From positions 1 through 56,230 of the forward strand of contig JAFASN010000064.1 in the NCBI GenBank assembly GCA_019244415.1: DNA of 56,230 nucleotides, read 5' to 3'. Positions 49,874 to 56,230 of the stretch are shown piece by piece. Every line of letters starts with the position of its first letter. Positions within the stretch are counted from its first letter, which is position 1. The notes beneath the pieces were generated by a model. The model did no database searches, was not told where the DNA came from, and saw nothing but the letters and a program-made list of their open reading frames with translations. Made by a program: the position numbers and the translations under genes. This stretch comes from Verrucomicrobiota bacterium (lineage in GTDB: Bacteria; Verrucomicrobiota; Verrucomicrobiia; Chthoniobacterales; UBA10450).

Positions 49874-51261
49874 CCATTCCTGCCGGCCAGACAAGCGCTT
49901 CCTTCTCTATCTCAACGACGGGTGGCACTGAGGATATAACACTCACGGCCACTTACGGCGTTCAATCCATCAACCGCTCGCTCCAGGTTGTCGCCTCCGC
50001 AGGAACGAGGGTGTACCCCGCGAACGTCCGCGTGGTCCATCTTTCTACGAACGACCTGGTTTTCGATTCGGTGGACAAGCTGATCTACGCCAGCGTGCCC
50101 AGCAGCGAATTCGCTATTGGCAACAGCATCACAGCGCTTGATCCAGCGAAGGGAACGATTGGTAGCTCGGTTTTCATCGGCAGCGAGCCAACTCACTTGG
50201 CCATTTCGGACGACGGCGCGTTTATCTACGCTGGACTTTACGGCGCGGCTGCGATTCGGCGCTTCGATCCACCAACTCAAACGGCCGAGTTGCAGTATTC
50301 GCTCGGAAACGGCGGGTTCAACGGCGTATTCTATCCCGGTGAACTGGTGGTCTTGCCGGGCGAACCGCACGCCCTCGCAGTGTCGCGATTTTATGGCTCG
50401 TTGTCGCCACCGTTTGCGGGTACCGTAATCTATGATGACGCGGTCCCGCGGCCGAACGTCTATACCGGATACCCAAGCGCCGATAGCATCACTGCAGGCG
50501 CGACGGCAAATCGGTTGTACGGCTATGACAACGAGGATAGCGGCTTTGGATTTAGTCGTCTCAATGTGGATTCGACGGGCATCTCACTACTCGATAGCAC
50601 GAGCAACCTGATTTCGGGCTATTACGTGGAGATCAAGTACCAGAGTGGCTTCGTTTTCGCGAGCAATGGTGCGGTGGTTAATGCCGAGGCGCGCACCTTA
50701 GCCGGTTCGTTCTCAGGTCTGAGCAATAGCGCTACAGTGCTGCCCGACGTTCCTCGCAACAAGGTTTACTTCGTCGACACCGATCCCTCGAATAACACCA
50801 CCGTACTTCGCATCTTCAATCCCAAAACATTTTTGCAAATCGCTGCCTTTGAGTTGCCGAACCTCCTGGGAGGTTCCTTCGGCTCCCCGAGTCCATCCAG
50901 CCTGGTGGAATGGAGCACTGATAACGTTGCTTTCCGCACGACCGGAGGACAGGTGTTCCTTGTCAACGCGGCGTTTCCGGCGCTTTCAAATCTGACCGTC
51001 TATCCGACGACGGTTATCGGCGGCAAGCGCGCCAGCGGAACGGTCAAACTCTCCAACGTCGCGCCTGTCGGCGGCGTGCAGGTAAAATTGGTAAGCAGCG
51101 ATTCGCATGTCGCATCGGTGCCAGCCAGCGTGACCGTTCCTGCGGGCGTGGAAAAAGCGTCGTTTAATGTGACGACTTCCAAGGTGTCATCGAACACGAC
51201 CGTGACGATTACCGCCAAGTACAGCGGCGCAAAATCGGTAACGATGACCATCACTCCTTAA
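49814..51261 (+). CDS. Repeat surface protein, C-terminal part (after the frameshift)
   Basis: About 482 codons that continue the protein in another frame. It completes the first Ig-like segment, then holds a second full propeller-like unit (IYASVPSSEF, FIGSEPTHLAISDDGAFIYAGLYG, VVLPGEPHALAVSRF, FRTTGGQVFLVN) and a second Ig-like segment (VIGGKRASGTVKLSNVAP through VTMTITP) ending the protein. Unit one and unit two are clearly homologous. The start given is where the frame becomes meaningful, not a start codon; no ribosome-binding site is seen. If one C is missing from the run at 49808-49812, the whole is a single ORF of about 852 residues. Confidence 0.7.
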
Positions 51262-51388
51262 CGTACGGCCGAAAGGGTCATGCAGAAGTGTGTTCCAATG
51301 TACCCGCGCCACGGTTGCGCGAAGGGCGCGACTCGAATCCGCGACCGCTGTTCATCTGCGCCGAGAAGTTACCGGCGTTCTCTGATTT

Positions 51389-51964
51389 CTAAAATTCGCG
51401 CGCCTCGCAATCGATCTTCAGCGTAATCTCGTCGCCGATCCCGGAGATTGCTTCCACTCCACGTGACCACACCAGGCCGAAGGCGCGCCGGCTGAAATTT
51501 CCGCCGCTGGCGCGCCAGCGCGTGGCTTCGCCGCCGCTTGGCTGTTTTTCGCGGCTGAGCAACGTCACGTGCAGGATGATCGGATGCGTGACGCCATGCA
51601 GCGTCAGGTCACCAACGACATCAGCCTGGTTCGCAGCGGTCTGCGCGACTTTCGTGCTGCGAAAAGTGATCTGCGGGTATTTTGCGACCTCAAACAGCTC
51701 ATCGCGCAGGTGCGCATCCCGGGAGCTGTTCCCGGTCTGGATCGTGCGCGTGGGGCAGCTTGCAATGACGGAGGAGTTTTGCGGCTGGGCTTCGTCGATG
51801 CGCAGCGTGCCGCGCACCTCGTGAAATTGGCCGACGACCGTGCCGAAGAAGTGCCGGATCTCGAATTGGACGCTGGTATGCGCGGGATCGATCTCGAACG
51901 TGCGCGTCTGCGCCCGCGCGCTTGTAAACGTCAGCAGCAGGAGAATGAAGCCACGGATGAACAC
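51389..51964 (-). CDS. YceI-family exported protein
   Basis: A 191-aa periplasmic lipocalin-like protein starting at a GTG, with a signal peptide (FIRGFILLLLTFTSARAQ). YceI features: TRTFEIDPAHTSVQFEIRHFF at the N-terminus, VVGQFHEVRGTLRIDE, DELFEVAKYPQITFRST, VVGDLTLHGVTHPIILHV and the end GDEITLKIDCEAREF. YceI proteins bind isoprenoid or other hydrophobic ligands. It lies alone on the minus strand, convergent with the repeat surface protein. A palindrome-like sequence is not seen at its 3' end. Confidence 0.92.
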   Translation of the reverse strand: MFIRGFILLLLTFTSARAQTRTFEIDPAHTSVQFEIRHFFGTVVGQFHEVRGTLRIDEAQPQNSSVIASCPTRTIQTGNSSRDAHLRDELFEVAKYPQITFRSTKVAQTAANQADVVGDLTLHGVTHPIILHVTLLSREKQPSGGEATRWRASGGNFSRRAFGLVWSRGVEAISGIGDEITLKIDCEAREF

Positions 51965-52032
51965 AGATGAGGCACGGATTCAGAATAGTGCATCCGTGTC
52001 AATGGGTGTGACGTGCGGCTGAAGAACTTTCG

Positions 52033-52203
52033 TTAGAGCTTCTTCGCCAGCGCGAAGCCGGCGATGAAGAGTACGATGCAGACGATCAGGAATAGGAAAA
52101 ACAGGAACTTGGCGATGCCTGCGGCCGCGCTCGCTATTCCCGTGAATCCGAAGACCGCCGCAATCACCGCGATGACCAGGAAAATAACAGCCCAACGCAA
52201 CAT
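52033..52203 (-). CDS. DUF1328/YtjA-like small membrane protein
   Basis: A 56-aa two-helix membrane protein. Ribosome-binding site CAGGAGGAA lies 5 bp before the ATG at 52203 (minus strand), a strong match. Sequence [20 protein letters not shown] then [20 protein letters not shown] and [16 protein letters not shown] is typical of DUF1328 (YtjA), a family widely found in Proteobacteria and Verrucomicrobia with unknown function, sometimes linked to stress. The upstream in-frame codons to 52254 are probably leader sequence, not coding. Confidence 0.9.
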   Translation of the reverse strand: MLRWAVIFLVIAVIAAVFGFTGIASAAAGIAKFLFFLFLIVCIVLFIAGFALAKKL

Positions 52204-52441
52204 AAGTAATTCCTCCTGCACATAATTCGCGTGATGGGGCCGTTCCGCGCGCAAAGTCGGCGCGAAACGAGGCAGTGAGCGAAGCGGAACGACGTGGCGC
52301 GAATCTTCAACGTTTCCGCGATTCGCGAGCCGTTTTCTGCAGCGCCGCGGCGAACCTGTTTAAGTACGCGTAATCGTTGGCCGAGGCCCCTCGCCATTTC
52401 CGAGCCTCGGGATCGCAAAGCACGCATGCATAGCGCAGCGG

Positions 52442-53419
52442 TTAAAGTCTACTCAGCTCCCGCACGAGCTGCGGCCCGCGATAAATGAAACCTGTGTACA
52501 CGTGTAGCAAACTCGCGCCCGCTTGCAGCTTCTCGCGCGCGGAGTTCTTGTCAAAGATTCCGCCGCAACCGATCACCGGCAGTCGCGTGCGGCTGGCGAT
52601 GTGGCGGAGGATCGCTGTTGATTTTTCGCGCAACGGTGCGCCGCTGAGGCCGCCTTGCTCGTCCGCGGCTCGCGGAATGGCAGAATGGTCGAGGGTTGTG
52701 TTCGTCGCGATAATCCCGGCGATCTTGTTCGCCTCGCAAACGCCGATCAGCTCATCGAGAGCGGTGAGTTCCAGGTCGGGCGCGATTTTCACCAGCAGCG
52801 GCGTCTCCGCGCGTTCGGAGGCAAGCACGCGTAGAAGCGAATCGAGGTGCCCGGCGTCTTGCAGCTCGCGCAGGCCGGGCGTGTTCGGTGAGCTGACGTT
52901 GAGCGCAATGTAATCGGCAAAAGGGCGAAGTTTACCCAACGAGAAAACGTAATCTTCCGCCGCCGCCTCGAGCGGCGTGTCACGCGATTTCCCGATATTA
53001 ATGCCGACCGGAATGCGTGGCCAGCGGCTGCGTTCGCGGAGGTGCGCAAGCCGCTGCGCGACAACTGTGGCGCCATCGTTATTAAATCCAAGCCGATTGA
53101 TGAGCGCGCGCTGCGCCGGATAACGGAAAATGCGCGGCGGCGGATTGCCCGGCTGCGCGCGCGCAGTGACGGTGCCGATCTCGGCGAAGGCGAAACCGAG
53201 CGCTTCCCACGCCGGCAAGGCCACGCCGTTTTTGTCCAGACCCGCTGCCAGTCCGATCCGGTGCGGGAATTGCAAACCGAACTGCTCGAGCGGCGTCGTG
53301 CGCCAGGATTTACGCGGCGAAAACCGCCCGAAAACGCGTAAAAGGTGCAGCGCAAGTTCGTGCGCGCGCTCGGCGTCGAGTGAAAACAGGAGCGGTCGCA
53401 GCAGGCGCTCGTAAATCAT
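52442..53419 (-). CDS. pyrD: Dihydroorotate dehydrogenase (quinone), class 2
   Basis: A 325-aa membrane-associated flavoenzyme oxidising dihydroorotate to orotate in pyrimidine synthesis, with quinone as acceptor. N-terminal helix region (MIYERLLRPLLFSLDAERAHELALHLL) is the class 2 membrane/quinone tunnel. FMN barrel motifs: GLAAGLDKNG, RLGFNNDG, VGINIGKS, ALNVSSPNTPGLRELQ with the catalytic serine, LVKIAPDL, and VIGCGGIFDKNSA. The ATG overlaps the mnmE stop by 4 bp (ATGA), so pyrD is downstream of mnmE in the same operon. Confidence 0.95.
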   Translation of the reverse strand: MIYERLLRPLLFSLDAERAHELALHLLRVFGRFSPRKSWRTTPLEQFGLQFPHRIGLAAGLDKNGVALPAWEALGFAFAEIGTVTARAQPGNPPPRIFRYPAQRALINRLGFNNDGATVVAQRLAHLRERSRWPRIPVGINIGKSRDTPLEAAAEDYVFSLGKLRPFADYIALNVSSPNTPGLRELQDAGHLDSLLRVLASERAETPLLVKIAPDLELTALDELIGVCEANKIAGIIATNTTLDHSAIPRAADEQGGLSGAPLREKSTAILRHIASRTRLPVIGCGGIFDKNSAREKLQAGASLLHVYTGFIYRGPQLVRELSRL

Positions 53420-54750
53420 TTGCCGATGCAGAACTGGCTGAAAATCGCGTCGCGCACCGCTTCCTCGTCACGATTTCCGAGAAGCTCCTCGAAGGCGTCT
53501 TGCGCTTCACCCAAATCGACCGCGAACATTTCCGGTGTGGCGCCTTCATCGAGGCTGCGCAGTGCGCGCGTCAGCGCTTGAACGGCGCGCTCGAGACAAC
53601 GCGCGTGCCGCATGTTGATCACGAGCGGATGCTCAGGATTCAGGTTCGAGCTCGCGATTCGCTGTTTAATGGCTGACTCGAGCTCGTCCATTCGCTCGCC
53701 GGTTTTGCATGAAATACGAAGCGCCTCAGTACTTTTCCACTCTTCGTACTCAGGCAGATCGCATTTGTTAAGTACCAGCAGCTCGCCGGGAGTTGGCGTG
53801 AAATCAAGCGGCGGCGGCGCGTTGGCATCGGCGATGTGCAGAGGCAGATCGGCAGTTTCAAGCGAGCGTTGCGTGCGTTCAATGCCTTCGCGTTCGATGT
53901 CATTCTCCGGCTCGCGAAACCCGGCGGTGTCGAACAATCGCAGCCGCACACCAGCGATATCCGCGGACTCTTCGATGCTGTCACGCGTAGTACCGTGCAC
54001 ATCGCTCACGATCGCGCGATCGTAGCGCAATAGCCGGTTTAGCAGGCTCGATTTTCCGGCGTTAGTCGCGCCAAAGATCACCACGCGCAAACCTTCGCGG
54101 ATGACGCGACCGGCGTACTGAGTGGCGAGCAGCCGGCCGGTGTTCTCGCGCAACGCCTGTAGCCGCGCGCGAACGGCCGCGGTGTCATCGGGCGAAATGC
54201 CTTCCTCGGGAAAATCCATTCCTGCTTCCACGTGCGCCAGGACGGAGATCAGTTCGCGCTGCAACGACCGGAAATGCTGGCCCAATGTGCCGGCGAGTTG
54301 CTCCGTGGCGGACCGGAGCGCGAGATCACTGTGCGCCCGAATCAAATCGATCACGGCTTCAGCCTGGGTGAGATCGAGTTTGCCATTGAGAAACGCGCGC
54401 TGAGTGAATTCGCCCGGTCGCGCTTCGCGTGCGCCCGCGCGCAGACATGCCTGCAAAACTTTTGCCGTGACGAGCATCCCGCCGTGGCAGCTGATCTCGA
54501 CCAAATCTTCTCCGGTATAACTGTGCGGTGCGCGATGGACTGAGAGCATCACCTCGTCAATGACGCGCCCGTTTTCAACGATCTCCCCGAGATGCTGAGT
54601 ATGCGACGCGAACGTTGAGGGCGGCTGCTTCCCGCGAAAAACTTGATCGGCCACGCCGATGGCGTTTTCACCAGCGATCCGCACAAGCGCGATCGCGCCT
54701 TCGCCCGCCGGAGTGGATATGGCTGCGATGGTATCGCGAGACAAACTCAC
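53416..54750 (-). CDS. mnmE: tRNA modification GTPase MnmE
   Basis: A 444-aa GTPase which with MnmG installs the 5-carboxymethylaminomethyl group on wobble U34 of some tRNAs. N-terminal folate-binding domain (IAAISTPAGEGAIALVRIAG, YTGEDLVEISCHGG), helical domain, and an inserted G domain with GATNAGKSSLLNRLL (P-loop), DTAGF and NKCD, ending in the conserved CIGK with the catalytic cysteine. Length is normal. It starts at a GTG (54750) that overlaps the stop of a VapC-type toxin gene (GTGA). An upstream start would run through the toxin gene in another frame, so the GTG is preferred. Confidence 0.95.
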   Translation of the reverse strand: MSLSRDTIAAISTPAGEGAIALVRIAGENAIGVADQVFRGKQPPSTFASHTQHLGEIVENGRVIDEVMLSVHRAPHSYTGEDLVEISCHGGMLVTAKVLQACLRAGAREARPGEFTQRAFLNGKLDLTQAEAVIDLIRAHSDLALRSATEQLAGTLGQHFRSLQRELISVLAHVEAGMDFPEEGISPDDTAAVRARLQALRENTGRLLATQYAGRVIREGLRVVIFGATNAGKSSLLNRLLRYDRAIVSDVHGTTRDSIEESADIAGVRLRLFDTAGFREPENDIEREGIERTQRSLETADLPLHIADANAPPPLDFTPTPGELLVLNKCDLPEYEEWKSTEALRISCKTGERMDELESAIKQRIASSNLNPEHPLVINMRHARCLERAVQALTRALRSLDEGATPEMFAVDLGEAQDAFEELLGNRDEEAVRDAIFSQFCIGK

Positions 54751-55118
54751 AGCAAGGCCAATCCGAATCGTTCGAAACGGCGGAAATCCGCCACATTGAT
54801 CGTCGCAAGTAACGCGCCGCAGCGCATTGCGACCGCGGCGATGAGGCAATCTGGCAGGCTGCGGAGACGCCGGCCTGTTTGGTTGAACAGGCGGGCGGCG
54901 AATTGCGCGTCGGTCTCGCCCAGGCTCTCCACTTTGTCCACCAGCGCGCGCGCATAAAGTTCCTCGTTGCCAGCGATCGGACCGCAAAGGAATTCCGCCC
55001 ACGCGATCGCGCTGATATTGATAGGATCACCTGCAGCAGTGTGGCGTAGTTCCGACGCAAGATCATGGCGGCGGAACGCGGCAATCACATAGTTTGCATC
55101 AAGGTGAATCAGCGCCAC
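54747..55118 (-). CDS. vapC: PIN-domain toxin (VapC-like)
   Basis: A 123-aa PIN-domain ribonuclease. The first acidic residue is Asp7 in IHLDANYVI, a second acidic site lies in AWAEFLCGPI, and a third in RSLPDCLIAAVAM, as expected for the Mg-binding quartet; the last acidic residue may be in NVADFRRF. VapC toxins cleave tRNA or rRNA. The gene follows its antitoxin with a 10-bp overlap and its stop overlaps the mnmE start, so toxin and tRNA-modification genes are translationally linked. Type II toxin-antitoxin identity is well supported; the target is unknown. Confidence 0.9.
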   Translation of the reverse strand: MALIHLDANYVIAAFRRHDLASELRHTAAGDPINISAIAWAEFLCGPIAGNEELYARALVDKVESLGETDAQFAARLFNQTGRRLRSLPDCLIAAVAMRCGALLATINVADFRRFERFGLALL

Positions 55119-55357
55119 ACCTTACGAGACTCGCGTTGCCATTTTTCGAAATCGACGCCGCGGGCTTGCATGCTGGCGCGTAAAGCTCGAAGCGCTTCTA
55201 AACGTTTGTCCCACGGGGTGGGCAGTTCGCGCTCCGTCGCCATGCGAACCGCGCGGCGTACCGCTTCTGTCTTGGAGACCTGCCACGTCCGCGCCAGTCG
55301 CTGAAGGCGCTTCAAGGTTTCGCGATCCAGCGAATACGTTGTTTTGGTCAATGCCAT
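55109..55357 (-). CDS. vapB: Antitoxin with ribbon-helix-helix domain (VapB-like)
   Basis: An 82-aa basic-acidic protein starting at the ATG at 55357: MALTKTTYSLDRETLKRLQR then LARTWQVSKTEAVRRAVRMA, a ribbon-helix-helix DNA-binding domain typical of CopG/VapB antitoxins, followed by a C-terminal tail (LPTPWDKRLEALRALRASMQARGVDFEKWQRE) that would wrap the toxin. It likely autoregulates the operon. In-frame codons extend to 55414 but are less likely to be translated. It precedes vapC, with 10 bp overlap. Confidence 0.85.
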   Translation of the reverse strand: MALTKTTYSLDRETLKRLQRLARTWQVSKTEAVRRAVRMATERELPTPWDKRLEALRALRASMQARGVDFEKWQRESRKVWR

Positions 55358-55417
55358 ACTTCGACAATACTTCAACCATACCCAAAAGCCATCCTTATCA
55401 TATGCAACACGCAATGT

Positions 55418-55477
55418 GGTAGGGTGCGACCGCCCCTGGCAATGCGCCGACGGACGGCTCGGCGATCCGTCCCTACC
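55418..55477. repeat. Palindromic repeat, family 3 (GGTAGGG ... CCCTACC)
   Basis: A 60-bp element bounded by GGTAGGGTGCGACCGCCCCTGG and CGGCTCGGCGATCCGTCCCTACC; the outer 7 bases are perfect inverted copies and the inner parts are imperfect. It lies 60 bp upstream of the vapB start. It occurs once here. Confidence 0.6.
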
Positions 55478-55528
55478 GTTTGCTGGCTTCTAGTCACAAC
55501 TCGCGGCCGCCATTTCAAGCCAGGCAAA

Positions 55529-55600
55529 GCGGAGTCGAGGGATTTCATTATCAGCCGTTACGAACATCCGCGGATTCCCCTCGACTGCATCCGAAGTGAC
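55529..55600. repeat. Palindromic repeat, family 2, diverged copy
   Basis: GGAGTCGAGGGATTTCATTATC ... GGATTCCCCTCGACTGCATCCGAAGTGAC. The arms match family 2 (AGTCGAGGGAT / ATCCCTCGACT) with several differences. It lies between vapB and the last gene, 17 bp past the stop of the dehydrogenase. Confidence 0.65.
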
Positions 55601-55616
55601 GCCAGAACACGAGCAC

Positions 55617-56230
55617 TCAGACGTGATCGCCACGGTACTTGTGCCGGTTTTTGAACGTCAGCTCAGCGATGCCGGATTTGTCAATATCAGCCAGTCCTTC
55701 CGCGACCATCGCGTCGTACTGCTTTTTTGCGGCGCGCGCGAGCGGCAGATCAAGGCCAACTTCGTTTGCCAGATCGAGCGCGATGCCGCTGTCTTTCGCC
55801 GCGTGCGCGGCGGAAAAGAAAACGCTGTGCTCGCGGTTCTGCATGTCTTCGCCGTCCGTTTGCAGCACGCGCGAGGCGGCGCCCGTCTCGGTAAAGACTT
55901 CCCGCAACATGGCAAGATCGAGTCCGAGCGCGTCACCCAGCCCAAGACCCTCGGCCAGTCCCGCGGTGTTGATGTTCATCACCATGTTTACCAGCGCCTT
56001 CACCTTTGCAGCTTCACCGCTGCCGCCGATGTACCGTACTTTTGTGCCCAGCTTCTCGAGGATCGGCTTTGCCTCGACGAAGGCTTCTTCATCCCCGGCG
56101 CACATCAGATAGAGAGTACCATTGCGCGCCTGGGTGATGCTTGAGGCCATGCACGCTTCAAGAGTACGCGCGCCGGCTCTGGTGGCCCGCCGCTCTACTT
56201 CCACGTGCACCGCAGGTGTGATTGTCGCGC
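55617..56230 (-). CDS. Beta-hydroxyacid dehydrogenase (3-hydroxyisobutyrate dehydrogenase family), C-terminal part
   Basis: About 204 codons, cut by the window end: the frame runs open to base 56230, where the N-terminal Rossmann domain must continue. Visible: ATITPAVHVEVERRATRAGA (end of NAD domain), LEACMASSITQARNGTLYLM (family 'G..DAPVSG...A..GTL' block), then GSGEAAKVKALVNMVMNIN with the catalytic lysine in AAKVKALVN, and the all-helical C-terminal domain (GLAEGLGLGDALGLDLAMLR). Members include 3-hydroxyisobutyrate, tartronate semialdehyde and glyoxylate/succinic semialdehyde reductases; which one cannot be told here. Confidence 0.88.
   Translation of the reverse strand, partial: ATITPAVHVEVERRATRAGARTLEACMASSITQARNGTLYLMCAGDEEAFVEAKPILEKLGTKVRYIGGSGEAAKVKALVNMVMNINTAGLAEGLGLGDALGLDLAMLREVFTETGAASRVLQTDGEDMQNREHSVFFSAAHAAKDSGIALDLANEVGLDLPLARAAKKQYDAMVAEGLADIDKSGIAELTFKNRHKYRGDHV

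Noticed and set aside
51290..51370. T-arm-like text (ACTCGAATCCGCG) after the surface protein gene
   Set aside because: No D arm, anticodon arm or acceptor stem can be built around it on either strand, and the loop is not a standard T loop.
1..56230. CRISPR array, transposase, integrase or prophage genes
   Set aside because: No regularly spaced repeats with spacers and no recognisable recombinase or phage protein were found on either strand.

Overview
The window looks like a stretch of chromosome from a Verrucomicrobiota bacterium, probably a soil or freshwater member near Chthoniobacterales (the order is inference). The evidence is a 51-aa small basic protein of the type shared by Verrucomicrobia and Chlamydiae (15012-15167, minus), a SWIB-domain protein (29715-30005, minus), secreted proteases with a C-terminal repeat I associate with this phylum, lipid A/heptose genes of a Gram-negative envelope, and GC-rich DNA with many 4-bp ATGA/GTGA overlaps between genes. 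There is no rRNA, no intact tRNA, no CRISPR array, no transposase and no prophage. It reads as ordinary chromosome dotted with small palindromic repeats.

Layout. 1-1.25 kb: CHAD-domain protein (cut by the edge) and phoU, with a Pho-box-like repeat between them. 1.25-2.67 kb: gene-free DNA with a tRNA-Thr(CGU) 5'-half remnant. 2.7-8 kb: a small membrane protein, bifunctional putA (minus), another small membrane protein, threonine aldolase and a lipoprotein. 8.5-13.4 kb: secreted metalloprotease, exported hypothetical, DsbD-like reductase and a single-Cys redoxin. 13.4-19.4 kb (minus): a LpxL-WaaF fusion, 4HBT thioesterase, ArnT-like glycosyltransferase, small basic protein, pseudouridine synthase and SDR. 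19.4-25.1 kb (plus): GT2, cupin, methyltransferase, panC, nadB, mostly with overlapping ends. 25.3-31.2 kb: DPBB-like exported protein, polysaccharide deacetylase, hybrid histidine kinase, thioredoxin, SWIB protein, and a response regulator with a PP2C-type phosphatase. 31.5-36.7 kb: second lipoprotein of the 7.5-kb family, aroA-cmk-plsC plus a 54-aa membrane protein, and a DUF6600-type lipoprotein gene interrupted by a TAG codon. 36.7-39.5 kb (minus): an exonuclease-DNA ligase fusion. 39.6-43.9 kb: exported protein, STAS protein, GAF-SpoIIE phosphatase, grpE, dnaJ. 44-51.3 kb: subtilase-like protease, exported protein, pseudopilin and a frameshifted two-repeat surface protein. 51.4-56.2 kb (minus): YceI, a 56-aa membrane protein, vapBC-mnmE-pyrD, and a partial beta-hydroxyacid dehydrogenase.

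The most unusual signal is a set of short palindromic repeats that invade coding sequence without breaking it. One family (about 77-100 bp, arms near GTAGNGGCGGGTGTCC) sits in frame in the interdomain linker of PutA and again in the linker of the exonuclease-ligase fusion, with a third copy just upstream of putA. A second family (GTCATCCCGAGC / GGGATGAC type) supplies the last residues of PutA and recurs between other genes. This resembles the in-frame palindromic elements of Rickettsia, but in an unrelated lineage. Other points are two apparently broken surface-protein genes (one TAG, one poly-C frameshift), two domain fusions, a STAS/phosphatase pair running into grpE-dnaJ, and a toxin-antitoxin pair whose toxin stop codon overlaps the mnmE start.

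Limits: all identifications are by reading motifs without database search. Starts were chosen by family length, signal peptides, overlaps and ribosome-binding sites. Counts quoted are hand counts.
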